This document shows positions 1-14,144 of a DNA stretch of 64,000 nt, one piece after another. The stretch is from Nyssa sinensis. Lineage: Eukaryota; Streptophyta; Magnoliopsida; Cornales; Nyssaceae. Position numbers and translations under genes: made by a program. Location: positions 29,483,307 through 29,547,306 of the forward strand of contig CM018035.1 of assembly GCA_008638375.1 (NCBI GenBank), in the 5' to 3' direction. The notes beneath the pieces were generated by a model, which saw only the letters and a list, made by a program, of their open reading frames with translations, made no database searches and was not told the DNA's origin. The stretch's first letter is position 1; the number at the start of each line of letters is the position of its first letter.

Positions 1-1004
1 CCGAACTCTAGTTTGGGAAGGACAAGCTAGCTTTAGGAGAACCCGTTTTCTAATTACCAGCCAAGCCCCGACCTAAAAAAAGGTAAAATCCATTTTAGCA
101 TTGCCATGAGCTCACTTTAGCAATCTGAGAAAACTACTCTAAAAAACTATGACTAGGGTCCGCCTTCAAGCACATAGCCAAGAGTTCACTCTAACCACCA
201 TACTAAACAAAACGATGAGTACGACCATACCTACTAGCCCGATCATAAGTATAAGACAACCTTAAAGTCTGAAAAAGGTCAAATTTTGGAAGACAATGAG
301 TCCAAATGCAAAAATTTCAGGAAAAACCTCAAACACAAAATTTAAGGCCATTGGTTTATTCTTAGCCATTATTAGATATTTCAAATCTGGTGCAAAATCG
401 TGCAAATGTTTTTTAAAAAAATGATCTATCCTAAACTTGAGGCCTTAAAAGTAAACAATAATGAAGGAAAAACACTTCATTAAAAAAAAAAAAAAAAAGA
501 AGTTATAGATGGCTCAAAAGATCAATTCAAAACAAAAAAAAAAAAAAACTATCTAAATAGTTGTCTTATCGCCAACAAGATGAGCTACTAAGTCCGTACG
601 AACCCCAGCAGTCGTAGCCTTATGCTCCACATTAGTATTTTCATAAGGAAGGGTTTGAGGTGAATGTTCTTTAATGGGGGGGGAACTTGCTTCTCAACTC
701 CGACTCCCTCAGCTCCATTTGCCATATCAACAGGAGGAAAGGTAAAGATCTAACCAGCCTCAACATCCTCGTAATCCATTCAATAAGCTTCCTCCTAGAA
801 CCTGAATACTTGGCTCTCATACTCCTTTGGATCCCCTTGATCAGAGCAGGGCAAAACAAAAGGCCTCAAACTCAGTATCTTTCTTTTACAGCATGCCCTT
901 GAGGGCATCCCTCTCCCTAGCAAGCCTAGCTCCAAAATCCCTTTCAAAGACAGTCTCATCACGAGAATGGCGTCATAGAGTACAAGTGTGTTGAATCTCG
1001 TCTC
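1..1004. other. Unassigned AT-rich sequence left of aORF copy 1
   Basis: No gene is supported here. The stretch has A-rich runs near 482-498 and 533-548. It lies where the far end of the antisense ORF and the spacer toward pol of the Tat-like element would be expected. Codon-like traces on the minus strand are broken by stops in all frames. It has no counterpart in copy 2, because the tandem duplication begins at about 1008. Confidence 0.4.
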
Positions 1005-2650
1005 GGCTATCCTACAGCTCCTCATGAGCCTTTCGCAACTCTTCTTGGGCAAATTTGTTAGAAATATCAAAGCTAAAAATCTGTTCATGCAAGGAACCAA
1101 TCTCAAGCTGAGCCTTTTCCATAGCCTCTTACAAACTAACCACTACACAAGCATGGTCCTTGCTACGAGCTAGCCACTCGGACATACCAACCATGGCCCA
1201 GAGCTGGTGCTCGAGAAAGGAAAATCTAAGCTCCATTAACTTAGTTGTATCAATAGGAGTGCAAAATAATCTAACCGTAGCCTTCTAGTCCAATAGGATT
1301 GAGGAAGTCCTCTAGGGGTAGTTGATCAAAGATTAGAAAAAGATAGAGCGCTAGTGGCAATAATAGTGGCAGCAACAGTAGTCATGGAAGTAACAAGGTT
1401 GCTAGAGGGAAAAGTAGAATGCATGAAGAGAGATACAGTGTCGGGAGCAACCGAAGAAGGAGGTATAGCTTGAGAATCCCTAATTATGACTCCAATAAAA
1501 GGCTGAGAGGGGATCACTAGTTGAGGAGCCTACTCGACCATCATTTTCTTCCCTTGGGATCGTTAGAACCTTAGGACGCACATTTCCTAATTACACAACC
1601 CAAAGGAGGAATCTTACTTGAAAAATACTAAACTATTGTCACAATCGAGCTTAGAGGAGCCTTTTCCGGACGAACCATCACTGTCATCTCAGTTTCCTTG
1701 CCATTCGCCTTGAAAGTTCTCCTCTAAATTGGTACTTACGGACAGTCACTCATGTCTGGGCTATAACTCAGACTTAATCTCTCTACTTAGAAGGAATACC
1801 AAAAAGGTCATGCTCTAAAACATCAATTGTAGGCCACCTGACTATTTATCTGCTTAGATCTAAAAGGTGACTCCAATAAGGATCCTCTATGGCATAAGCT
1901 CAAGATAGCTCGGCCTCGCTATATTTGTCTGGGGTGGCTGAGGGTTTTCCTTCTCACCTACATGGTATACCAAAAAATCAAAATGAGAAAAAGCAGCATA
2001 AGAAAAAGAAAACTAAGAACTAGATACGTATGAGCTCTATTCCAAGTGTCATGAACAGCATACAAGGACTCTCCGAGAGGCAATTTCCAAGAACCACCTA
2101 TCTCGAGGGTGCACTTGTCCCAACATTTTTCTCATCCAGGCAAGTTCTGTATAAGGACACTATGACGGGATGAGATGTAGTAACACCCGTTACCCATCCC
2201 CTTGATGTTGTGCAAGGCTCTAAATTCATTGAACCCTAAACTTAAGTTATAAATCCTAGAAAGAGCTTGAAAGCCCATAAAGATCCTATAACCATTAGGA
2301 GTCAACTGATTTGGCACAATATGGTAGAAAGAGAAGAATTGGCAGTAGAAACTAGCGATGGGGAATCTGAAACCCAAAGCAATCACCAAAGGGTGGAAGT
2401 TGATAGAACTCTTTCGTCTACACAGAATGCCAGACGACTCCTCACCTGCCCAAGTCAAAAATTATATTTGCTAGGAAAGCATCCTATTACTTAGAGATAA
2501 CCACAACTAGATCACCGTTATCTTTAATTTTGGGTAGCGGGGGTTCAACACGAGAAGGTTACAGGAAGAAGTACCAGCCACGTTCTTGAGTATAGCAATG
2601 TTAGAAGGTTGCATCTCACCTTCACCATCGCTCTCTTCATCATCGATTCT
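1005..2650 (-). pseudogene. Antisense ORF (aORF) of Tat-like element, copy 1, decayed
   Basis: Read on the minus strand. The best preserved part (about 2132-2458) encodes a stretch with 'HPLVIALGFRFPIASFY' and 'QLTPNGYRIFMGFQAL'. This pattern fits the plant domain Pfam calls 'transposase (putative) gypsy type' (PF04195-like), the domain of Tat aORFs. Toward 1100-1005 a minus-strand stretch (GSLHEQIF...FAQEELRK) looks like coiled coil. Frameshifts and stops break it throughout. Copy 2 at 14145-16032 is colinear and similar. Solo LTR A lies just upstream in its own reading direction. The function of aORFs is not established. Confidence 0.6.
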
Positions 2651-2803
2651 CACAAAAGAAAGCTTTTTTGACAAGAGAAAGCTTTTCTGCTTCGCCTAAC
2701 ATCTTATAAGGAACGAAGAAGAAAAGCGAGAAAGAACTTCAAAATAAATAAAAAAATAGTGAGCAAAAAACAGTTACCGCAACAAAGCTTTATAGGCAAC
2801 AAT

Positions 2804-3425
2804 TGTAACAACCCGACCCGATTTAGTGGGGCAATTAAGGATGATGATTATTATAAGATAATTTTCTTAATAATCATAGGCAATTCTACTAAGACTAATA
2901 GTTTATAAATATAGAGACAAATGTATAAATGGAAGCAATTGGCTATGAACCGGAGACAATCAATTTTAAGAATGTGATTTAATAGCAAATGTCGTTACTT
3001 GGTAACAAATTATGATTGATGTTAATCGAGAATTAACAAATGAATAACTTTGGAAAATTGGTGCATAAAATGCACTAAAGCAAGACCAGTAATACTTGAA
3101 TAAAGGATGATTAATCAAGAAGCTTTGCAAAAATTATAAGAAACTTTAAGAGTGAACAGAATACTCTAAAATGCAATATGATGCATATGTAAAAAAGATA
3201 AGATAGAAAAGGGCTTAAAAAGCTCCTACAAAGTCTTGAAACCAAGACCCCATATAAAAAGTGCTAAAACTTTACCAACTAGGCTACAAGGACCTTTGTG
3301 CTTTGTTAGCCATATGAAATGTATATAACATAAAGGTGTGTAGGGAAATTCAGAAAAAGAGACAAGTGTTATCACCCTAGTGCACCTCTATCTCAACTAA
3401 TCAAAATACATGCAACATACAGCTC

Positions 3426-3457
<32 letters not shown>

Positions 3458-6400
3458 ATCTATATACAGGCCTATTGTGCTGTATAAGCCCCAATTATAT
3501 AGCTAAAACAGAGATAGAAAGAAAAGAGAAATTTTGGATAGATTTCTTATGGCAATTGTCAAAGCCTCATTGGACCAAACCCTCACCCAATCAAAATCCA
3601 TGCAGCAAAGCGACATTATACATACACAAATCTGTACTTTTATCTAATGTTCTCCAAACCAAACCAAAATGTAGAGAGAGGGAGAGAAAAAGGAGAAGAA
3701 GAGAGTGAGAACCAGTTGCATGCAACTTCTGGGAGCCCAAAAAAGAAGCTAGATTAGAAGACATGAGAAAGAAAAAGGGTTGGAAAAAGGGAGACCGAGG
3801 AAAGAGAAAGCTAAAGAGAGGAAATGGTGATTCACTAGGGAGAATCAAACCCAATTGAGGTAAGTCTAATCTATCCTTCTTATTTAAATTCTGTGTTTAC
3901 TTGGAATATATTTGACATAGAAAGTAACCCTAAAAAGGGCTAGAAACCCATGTATGTAAAACGGTTTGCCATTAATGAACCTCTGATCTGGGTCTTAAAC
4001 AAAATTGAACCTAACTTCATTTAGAGAATGGGGATCAAAACTAGACTAAAAAAGGGACACAAAGAACAAAAACTACGCCATTTGGCTAAAAAATGAGCAT
4101 GATATAGGTAGTTGCAAGTTAAAGAAATATTTGGCCAACCCATTGAAACAATGATTAAAATTGGTTTTAAGATTATGGAATTATTTGGAATTAAATAACG
4201 ACCAAAGGGGTTCAAGAACCATTGAATTTGGTAAAGAAATGAGGGAGAAAACAGCGTTTGAAACCTTTGCCAGAAAATCGAGCTTCACCAGAAAACCTAC
4301 TATGACTCCTTATTTCGACGAGCAAGCTTAAGTCAAATCAATTTTTAACCTTGGATATGAAATCTTCATGGAAAAATGGTTTGAACCTCATTGGAGTAGT
4401 CACCGAAAAACACTCGCCGATGATCGCCGTCGTCGAAGAAAACAATCAGCACTGGTAGGACTTTTGTTGACCAGTTAACTATTGACCCTATCAACGGGTC
4501 GGTCCCACTTAAAACAGATCCTAACTTAAATGGAACGGTGTCGTTTGGATTTGCAAAGGGCTAATGTTAGCTTGACGCACTACACCTTAAGAATCGGTGG
4601 GTTCTCGTCTAATCTGGACCGATTCACTTCAATTTTGATCAGACCGGACAGTTTAGGGTTTAAAAGATTTTTGAAATTCTATTTTGACCTCAAACCTTTC
4701 TATTAATTATGAAATGGCCCAAAAAAATAATTATAAATGCTTTTTAATTTATGAAAAATTACCAAAATGTCCTTAAGCCAAAAATAGGCCATATGAAGGC
4801 CCGTTAAAATGAAAAAAGAGTCTAACCAAATGATTTTGGGCATTCCAGACTCAATGACAGAGTCCAATTTATGAAATTAAATCTCAAAAAATATGAACAA
4901 ACAAATGGAATAATTTCAATTGTATCATAATGTATTAATTAAGCTATCAATTGAACCCCGATGACTTTGAAAATATCTACCTTTACATTTTGGGACATTC
5001 CGGACCCAATAGTGAGGTCCATTTTACAAAACGAAGTCCTGAATATATAGACACGTAAAATTTTATAATTACAATTATGCCCTTAGTGATCCAAAAGCCA
5101 ATTACATGTTAGAGATAACATATTTTGACTTTCTTTGACATTCCGAACTCAACGGTGGAGTCCATTTTAGCAACAAAAAAAAAGTATCAAAAGTGAGACA
5201 CATGAAAGTATAAAATTATGAAAATGCCCCTAGGCTTAATACAAGCCACAAATGGGCAAATTAAGATCCAAAAAAGTCTAAATTGATTATCTTTGACATT
5301 TTGGACGTGACGGTGACATCCTTTTGAGAAATATAAGGCTCGATAACAAATTAAAAAATGACGAACAAGTCCTTGAGTCTTAATGAAGCTACCAAAAAAG
5401 TATAGGTGAAATTAAAAGACCCATATTAACATTTTAAAGACCGTCTGAACTAAAAAATGAAGTCCGGATACGTAAATCCTATATGGGAAATATGGGACAT
5501 TATCAGGTATAAATTACCATTCTACCCTTGAAGGGCCAAAAAAGCTAAAAAGTATTAGGAAGCCTAAATTAGGAATCTAAGGGTCTCTTAATCAACTAGA
5601 CTAAGTTCAAAAGAACTTAAAATGCTAAATTGAGGTACCTAAATTAGAATGTATGTTGATTCAACATACAATGTATTTTTTATCCATAATTATAAGATCA
5701 CCAAATGATAGAAAAATGAAACAAGGTTATGGGATAGCTATTATGGTACCAGTATGGGATCGCAATGCTAATGACTCAATGTAAGTAAACCCAAACTCTA
5801 ATATATGGATTTTTACTCCGCCAATGTGGCTTACTTGCATAATTTTCAACCTTTGCTTCTTGAAACATGCATCAATAATTACTTTAAGTCCACAACCCAT
5901 TGATGAGAACATTGTTTGTGAGTACTCGGGGTTGTGTTTACCACAATGCCCATCTTGAATCTTTAGATGTTGATGACCTACGAGTCGGTGTTTAGGAATG
6001 AAACCCAACATGTAGTCCTTATAAAGACATGATTATTTGATAAGAGCTCTTGGTGCTATTTAGGGAAACCTAGAGATGGAGTGATGAACCTGAATGAATG
6101 CTATTTGGGGGTAGCCGATGTCACGACCCGAGACCCCACCCTATGCGGATCTCGTGTCGCGCACCCGGTTTGACGCTGCTTGTCGAACCAAGGGTCTCAA
6201 CTTGCTACACAATCAGTGCTACTAACATGAAACAACCAAAATGCGAAATAAATAAATAAAAGCTGCATGTAATTTATATAATGTTTACAAAATGCAGAAT
6301 ACAAAATTTCTTAATACAACTGTTCATCCCTAAGACGTGGATAATATGGGAGAGCTATAAGATTGTCTGTACTAAGTATTACACTACGACTTCAAAAGCA

Positions 6401-7394
6401 AATGTCCACCTTTTAGCTATCAGACTCTAAGGTCCGTCCTCAATATCTGTGCCTGCATAATGTTGTGTAGTATCTGATGAGCTATGAAAACTCAGTAAGT
6501 AATACTCCTTTACTCTGTCATGTGTACAGGTGTATGTAAAGATGCTAGCTAGTCAATATATATATAACTCAATATCAATGATAGAAGTCAAGTGATAAGG
6601 AAATGAAATATGTGCTGCTGACAATATTATACTGCAACAGTCATGAGTTGTCTCAAGTCTATATTGTCTACTCTCAATAAAAAGCTGTGAAATCTCATGA
6701 TCATTCATAATGAAATAATATGATCAAGCTATGAAAATCAATAATAGATACTGATAACAAAAAATGTGGATGCATTTTAACTTGGGGCCCAGCATAGCCC
6801 TTTAATTCATTTTATTCTCTTTTTCCTCGATCTCTCAGCCAAGCACTAACCCGTCGGTTCAGTACTCGCCTTGCAGATCCCACTTTAGCTACCATATTAA
6901 TTGCCATTTTTTATTTTCATTTTCTCGACCCGTAGGTCTAGTAAGCATCAGATGGAGTTTGTGACTGATCACAAATTTGGCTACAATATAATATATCAAG
7001 ATCATGCTAAATCCAATAAACAGTAAATGCAATAACACTATCTCAGCAGCGAAAAGAAACTATTGCCTTAACAAGCCAATGTAAGCTGGGCTGCTGAGAT
7101 TATAAATCTTGCCCCTTGAGGCCTATGTACAGAGTGTACAGAAATCATGATTGAGATATATAACAGTCAATGAACACTTTCCATAAGATAGAGCAATATC
7201 AATGTGGACTCAATAAATATTCTGGCATGTATGGAGTACAATAGATTAATATAAGAAAGACTGTTGACATGGCTAGGAATGTAACACACACAGAGATCAG
7301 ACATTTACTTACCTCTTTCTGTATCTATCTAGAAGGTCAAAACCGCCTTCTTCTTATATCTCGGTGTTCCTAAGATTCAGGAAACTCAATCTCA

Positions 7395-7435
<41 letters not shown>

Positions 7436-8785
7436 ACTCATGCTATTCATCAAATTTTATGTATCTTTATTATTGATATCTCTTTTACTTGAATAAACCT
7501 TACTATTGAATTCAAAATGTCGAACAAAGTCAATTTAGGCTTTCGCGGAATTCAATTCGGACTTCTGTACTAAAAAGGGCAAAATGGTCATTTTACACTT
7601 TTACGGGTATTTTATTCTTTTTTGGGACCCCGTTTTGTGGAACGGACCTCATCATTGGACTCATAATATCCGAGATAATAAAAATTGACTATTCATTTGC
7701 CTCATTTGGACTTCGTTTGACCCATATTTGAATTAGGGGTATTTTTGTAAAAATTAATATTTTATTAATTTTTGTGTTTGGGCCTTAGTGAAATTTTCTA
7801 AACTTTCTGGGGTTAAAATGGAATTTCCCTAAGTCTCGGTCTGAACCAGTGGGTTCACGGTTAGAAACCCTAAATTGGCTTAATTTCCCACTGAACCGAC
7901 CGGTTTACTCTATTATGAAAATCGGAGTTCAATAACCCAATTTTCCTATCCTATCCACGGATTAGATAATCCTTAGCCCAATTTCAATTTTCGATCTTTA
8001 TCACCAAACAACCCAATTCCATTTTAAATCCAACTCCTAAACGACGCCGCATCAGTCGCCCCATCTACTTCCGGTCGGGTCCCGACCCAACCGACCCAAA
8101 CCCGATTCTGTCTTGACCCGATACACCCCTCAACATTCCGGTCAGTCTTCTCCGGTTGTCTTTCCGGCCACAGTCGCCGAAACAGTAAACCCTAGCCACT
8201 GATTTTACTAATTTCACGTCCATTTTTGCTGATTTTTGGATCTTTCATGCCAAATTGATCCCACAGTTTTAAGCTTCCATTTGGATAGTTTTAAACTTAA
8301 GAAAATTACAGTTTCCATCATCCCTTTTTCCCAGTTTCCGGCGTAGCTCCAGTGAGGATTACTTGACTGTAACATAGTTATTTTTGGGTCATTTTTCTTG
8401 TTTTTTGTTGCGTTAGATTCCTGTTTGGATTTCCTACTCATTTACAAGCTCAAAATTAAGTTTCATGCATTAGATCTTATAAAACCCGAATTATCCTTAA
8501 ACCTGCAACTCAATTTTTCTACCTGGTTTCTCAACCATTTTAAGTGATTCTTTTTGCATTAAGTTTCAATTTTCATATGCTACAAGATCTTATCAACAAA
8601 ACTTAGCTTCATGCTTTGAAATCAAAAACTCGAAAGCTTGATAACTCACCTATATTTCTGGATTTTTGCTCACAGTGACCTTCACAACCCTCCTTGTTTC
8701 TATTCCCAATTCTTTGATAAAAATCCTCCCAGTTTCAGTTCCTTGCTTGCCTCAGTTGTTTTTAATTTTCTTTTGACTCACACCC

Positions 8786-8830
<45 letters not shown>

Positions 8831-10246
8831 AACACCCACCTCTCTCTCTCTCTCTTACAGTCAACCTAGACTGCAGAGAACCGCCCCTTGAACCCTCACC
8901 ATCCACGTACCCTACTATATATATACATATAACATCACCTTTCACCAAGTCGGTTGCTTGGTGTTTCTTCCAACCCACTCAAGTACACATACACACACAC
9001 TGATGCACACACTGATCACTATGCATGTGTAGCCCCCTTTCCCCTTTACCTTTCTTGATGTTTTATTACATATACATGTATATATATATATATATATACT
9101 ATACATCATGCCACATGTATTCATACATATAAACATACACAATACTCTCTTATACTAGCTTATATATCCATATATATGCATATAAATATATTTATAACAA
9201 CACGCACATACACTTATTTTAGGTATACTACGTGTTCGTGAAATATGGTTGTGCATGGAAATGTATGCATGCACGCATTACGATTTTGCGTCTTGGGGTG
9301 CTCGGGTGTTGCCGGAAACTAGCCATACTAAACAAAACGTTCATCTATCAAAATCAATACAGTTCCGTAAATATTGTGACAGATAGCTTAAAACAGTTTA
9401 GGTTACAGTATTCTATCGACTTACCTCCGTATACGTGTCATATCCCGGGTCAGGATATCACAGCCGGACCCTATTTGTTGATAGCATCTAGTAGACTCAG
9501 ATTCATATATATTTGATTCCACACCATGATTGTTGACTTGATGATGGTTCTTTAAATATGAAAGATGCCCTTGAAACTTATCTTTGTATTCAATTTGAAT
9601 CCCTTGATTTGGGTAGCTAAACATTATATGTTGATTTTCAACCTTGTTGACTTGCTTAGTCATTCTTATTGCATTTGCGAACTCCTTGTGAACTATATTA
9701 TTTTGGCCTGATGGCTGATTCCATTGAACTTGAAATCCTGTGATTATTCTCTTGTTATACACCCTTGTGTAACCCATGGTAGGGTGAAGGATTTACTTAT
9801 TAAGCGTAAGTTAGCTCACCCCAAAATTATAAAAATTTTCCAGGTAACACAATATGGAAGTAAAGGTAGTGATGGGGACTAATGGAGCTATTGGTATGTT
9901 TGCGAGTAACTTTGATGATGTATAGCTTCGAGTTTTAATTTTAATATACATCCTATAAGGTTGATATTAATGTTAGATATTGTAACATAGTGACACTACA
10001 AATATTATTAGACTTGAATGGTGATTAATGATGGTGAAAATTGTGCTTAGAGATAATCTTATTGATGATTGTTAAAGTTGATTGGTTAGTAGATGAGTTG
10101 CATATATGTAGCTTCCACAGTTGATAAAATAAAACAAAAAAATTATTATTGTCTTATGCAATTCATTTGATTTTGTACGGCCTGTCTAAGTAATAGTGTT
10201 GATCACCGGCCCCTAATTCGCATAGGGTGGGCTCCGGGTTGTGACA
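2804..10246 (+). mobile_element. Solo LTR 'A' (gypsy), containing nested solo LTR B
   Basis: It begins TGTAACAACCCGACCCG and ends GGGTTGTGACA, flanked on both sides by the 5-bp duplication acaat (2799-2803 and 10247-10251). After removal of B it is about 4.1 kb and has no gag, pol, primer site or second LTR, so it is a solo LTR. The empty-site sequence '..aacaatagcc..' matches the uninterrupted second copy of the host element at about 15919. It contains at least five degenerate copies of the module described separately (4823-5530) and a purine-rich tract ending in the splice-donor-like AG|GTAAGT at 3858-3865. Confidence 0.85.
6119..9462 (-). mobile_element. Solo LTR 'B' (gypsy), nested in LTR A, reverse orientation
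   Basis: On the plus strand it starts TGTCACGACCCGAGACCCC and ends GTCAGGATATCACA. These are the reverse complements of the 3' and 5' ends of LTR C, so B is a second member of the same family lying on the minus strand. The flanking 5-bp duplication is gccga (6114-6118) and gccgg (9463-9467), with one mismatch that suggests some age. Length is 3344 bp with no coding sequence. It contains (TA)n runs at about 7400-7431 and 8787-8827, and minus-strand donor-like motifs at 8644-8651 and about 7308-7315. Confidence 0.85.
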
Positions 10247-10251
10247 ACAAT

Positions 10252-10523
10252 AGCCGGGAAAATCGAAAGTCCCCCTACGTGCGAAAAGATGTGACAAGAC
10301 ATGCTTGAGATAGAACATCTCATTAAATAGAGCCATGTCAAACAAGAATCATGTTTCAAAAGTGACACATAGACACAAGCCTTGAGAATTCTAACATCCA
10401 GACTAAGAAACTTTTGAGCTCAAAGGATTTGGACTCTGAGGTTCCAAATTCAAAGCCTTCAGGCTGAAAACCTGTAACAGGGTTATTCCCCAACGAGAAT
10501 ACTCATTCTGGTAAAAACACTAT
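10252..10523 (+). other. Tat-like element spacer/LTR segment, copy 1
   Basis: This stretch between solo LTRs A and C matches 15919-16200 ('aacatctcattaaat.gagcc', 'gggttattccccaa'). It is the interrupted first copy of the region between the aORF and the LTR promoter. No gene is seen. Confidence 0.65.
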
Positions 10524-13500
10524 TGTGATATCCCGACCCGGGATACGACACGTATACCGAGGCAAGCTGATCGAATAGTATAATATGGGCTGTTTAGAGC
10601 TCTATATTATTTTATTGTATGTACAGTATAGTATCAGTGATATAGCCAGTGTTGGGTAACACCCGAGCAACTCAGAACCTTACCTCAAAAAGCGTGCATG
10701 CATGCAACCCATGCATGCATACGTACGTACACATGTATAGTTCACGAAATATTAGTATATGTATATGCGACTAAAAATACAATTATACGTATTTATATGG
10801 TTATAAATATATGTATAAGAATATGTATTTGATGTGTATATTTTATATATATATATATATATGTAATATACATGTATTTATGTATATATGTATATGTATA
10901 ATAAATAAAAAGGAAAAGAAAAAGGGGAAAGGGGAAACTGCCAAGGGCTGTATGTAGGTGCACTGCATGTGAAGGGTGTGTGTGTGTCGGTTGAGTGAAG
11001 TGTGTGTGTGTGATGTATATAATATGATATATGTATATATGTGTGCACAACAAGTCTCCCAAGCCATTTAATGCAAAGTTGCATTTGGCAGAGGGAACAC
11101 CAGGTTTAAGTCAAGGAAAGGGGCCATAGAAGGGGGAGTAACCGAGAGATAGAAAGAGAAGAGGGAGAGAGGCGGTGGAAACCTTTCTCTTTATATATAT
11201 ACATACGGGTGTGAGTTGAGAGACAAAAAGGAGACCAAGACTGAGAGAAGCATTGGCAAGGAACTCAGGAGCAGAAATAAGAAAGTTTGGAGGGTCACAG
11301 TAGGCTGAAATCCGAAACCCAGGTAAGTGAATTAAATTCTGTTTTTGAGATTTTAAGCATGAATGTTTGATCTAAAGCTAGGGTCTTGATAAGCATGATT
11401 TTAGCTTTTAAATGCAAAAAGAATGATAGGAAAAGGTTAAGAAACCAGGGAGATATTCATAGTTGCAGGTTATAGAGAATAATCGGCCACTTGACATTTC
11501 ATGCATAAAACCTTGTTTAATCGACCCAAGAATGATCCTATGAAGTGCAGAAAACTATTAGAAACAATTAGGGGTTGAAACAGTGGGTAAACAAGCATGA
11601 AATAGAGAAAATACAGTTGGCCGGAGCCACGGTTTTTCTCTATTTCGTGAAGAACTAGTGGGTTACATTAAAATCTAAGGTTAGAAATATAATCTACATG
11701 AAAAATGGAAAAGAATGGCATTCAAAACAGGGGGAAAAACCATCAGAAATTGGTGACAGTCGCCGGAGAAGACGACTGTTCACCACCGGAACCCTACCGG
11801 AGCAGTGGGGAAGACGACCGGAAAGTCATGGGGGCTATCGGGTTAAAACGGGACCGGGTCATGGATCGGATCCGAGTCAGGACCCAACCGAATTAAAACG
11901 GACAGTGACATGTGTCGTTAATTTTTAAAATTAGGGCTAACGTCATCATGATGTCAGTATCACGTGTACAAACCGGTTAGACCGGTTGGTTTACAAGGGA
12001 ACCGGTCCGGTTCACTTAGGGTTGACCTAAACCCACTGGTTTTCTAATTTCTTTAAAATGAAATAAACCAAGACTTTTTATATTTACAGATTGGCCCCAA
12101 CTGTTTTACTGAATTATACTGTGGCCCAAGTTTTGGAAATTTTTATGCAATCAAGCCCTGGAAAAATAATTAAATAATTAAATAATTATTTAATAAAGAA
12201 AGAAAAATTTCTATAATGCCTCTATTCCAAAAAAAATAGGTCAAACGAAGTCCAAACGATGCAAATAAATAGTCAAAACTTATTATCTCGGACGTTCTGA
12301 GTCCAATGGTGGGGTCTGTTTTACAAGATGAGAACCCGAAGGATAAAATACCGTAAAAGTGCAAAATGACCATTTTGCCCTTTTAGTACAAAAGTCCAAA
12401 TGGAATTCCGCGAAAGCCTAAACCGACTTTCTTCGGCGTTCCGGACTCAATGGTAAAGTCTAAATTAGTATTTGAAATACTTATGATGGAAAGGCATAAA
12501 ATTTGATGAATAGCATTTATTCTGAAACGTATTCACTGATATATAGGAAACTCGAAAGGCAAAGGCACACTCACGGATTCCTGATCTAGAATCACGATAG
12601 AGGTAAGTGGATCACTTTCTCTTGCATATGGTATCCCCAAGCCAAGTTTATTCATTACTGCCAAACTTGTACTCTTGAAAGTACTTCATGTTATTGCTAT
12701 CCACAATGTGATATTGTTCTATCTTGTGGACATTGATTGACTATTGTACTATTGTTATCATCTTGAACCGTGCCTTGAAAGGCTTACTGTTATGCTTTAC
12801 TATATATATGATATTCCATTTTCATACTCCTATGGAATCACAAATGATCATGCTATGTTATAAATGCTGGAGTTGTGCTCAGTCACAACATCCATCCGAT
12901 GCTTCTGTGACAAACTAGTCCGTGAATGGACGTGTGGCAAAAGATGTGAGTTTAACTGAGAGGTATGCCGGGCCTCGAAATACGAGAGGGACTGCCATCC
13001 CCTACTACAGATTATAAGCATCTCGATTGGATTATTGTTATGGATATATTGTTGAATGGTTACTGTTTCTTATGGGTTATCTTACATTGTTCATTGGTTT
13101 GATTGTAATCAATTTATTGTGGCAGTACTTTTATTGTGACAGGTTATTGTTGAGAAACCCTCATTATTGCTTATCTATTACTCCTGATTGTACATTATGA
13201 CCCCACTATTCATTGGCCATCATGGCAACCGTTCTCATTGGCTATCACAGCATCTCATTCCTTATGATTGGCTATCATTATCTTATTCATGGATTTATTG
13301 ATCATCGATACCAGTGTCGGAGATCTGTTTTACTTACTGAGCTTTGTAGCTCATTCCACCCCATTTACCCCCATTTCAGGTGATGACGCTGCGAGACCCC
13401 AGTAGGAGTCTGAGAGCGTAGAGGGACATTTTGAAGTACTGTACCAGTCTATGTTAGTTCTCCCATGTATTCACCACCCTCGGGTGCTGGTTACGTTTAG

Positions 13501-13742
13501 TTCTCATTTTGTCTTATGTAGAACTATGTCATGTATTTAATAGACTTTCGCTGTTTAAATTATTTTAAAAGACTTCCGCTGGATTACTGTAATTGATAAA
13601 GACTTCCGCTGTTCATTGTTAAAAAAAAAATTTTAGTACATTGCATATTAGTACTATGATACAGGAATAGAAAAAGTAGGGATGGCCTTCGGGTCGGCCC
13701 CGCGACACGAGATCCGCATAGGGTGGGTTTCGGGTCGTGACA
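10524..13742 (+). mobile_element. Solo LTR 'C' (gypsy)
   Basis: It starts TGTGATATCCCGACCCGGG and ends GGGTTTCGGGTCGTGACA, with the 5-bp duplication actat at 10519-10523 and 13743-13747. It is 3219 bp with no coding content, and its uninterrupted target is seen at about 16206-16212 in the tandem copy. It contains TA/TG microsatellites (10780-11050), a possible promoter ('ctctttatatatatac' near 11185), a purine-rich stretch ending in AG|GTAAGT (11321-11328), two modules of the reiterated LTR motif (12240-12480) and a second donor-like GAGGTAAGTGG near 12600. Confidence 0.88.
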
Positions 13743-13747
13743 ACTAT

Positions 13748-14144
13748 CCTTCTCACCTCTTTAGCAACGACGACAAGGATATGGGGCCTCTATAGGGGCA
13801 TAAAATCAACTTGCAAAACTAGGTATGACACCTATTATAAACTAGAAGTAAAATGACTAGACTACCCTCACCAAGGTAATGTATACGCAAGACAACACGG
13901 GGAGTTTCCAAACAGACCTCTTAGATTGACTTTCTAGGCTATCTATATTACCATAGTGTCTCTAACCCACTTACTCTCTATACCCTAGATTGGCAGTTGG
14001 GTAAACAGGGCTGAGTAAGTCCACCCTATTTGAATAAGTCTAATTGAGCGGGATTCCGATCCTTAGGAAATCAGAGAGCATTACTTCCATGCACGATGCC
14101 AACTATGACACGATATCCTACCACTATAAAGGGATCTGAGCCTT
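13748..14144 (+). other. Tat-like LTR segment, copy 1
   Basis: It continues the first tandem copy to the right of LTR C. Its end, with 'gagagcattacttccatgca' and the TATA box, matches 16287-16345 of copy 2. At about 14138-14150 it runs directly into aORF copy 2, the duplication junction. No gene is seen. Confidence 0.6.
14125..14130 (+). promoter_or_regulatory. TATA box of Tat-like LTR, copy 1
   Basis: TATAAA in the context ccactataaagggatc. It is colinear with the TATA box at 16338, so both mark the U3/R border of the same LTR type. The copy 1 transcript would run straight into the duplicated aORF. Confidence 0.5.

Noticed and set aside
8778..9142. Open frames of poly Ile-Tyr near (TA)n runs (also at 10793-11084 and 43632-44078)
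   Set aside because: They are translations of TA/TG microsatellites inside LTRs.
11698..11928. 76-codon frame in LTR C, and the GC-richer counterpart at 44550-44738 in F
   Set aside because: Frames differ between related LTRs and no domain is visible. Probably leader or U3 sequence.
6119..13742. One large element with long inverted ends from 6119 to 13742
   Set aside because: The ends are inverted copies, but the flanks do not match as a TSD (gccga versus actat). Two oppositely oriented solo LTRs, each with its own TSD, explain it better.
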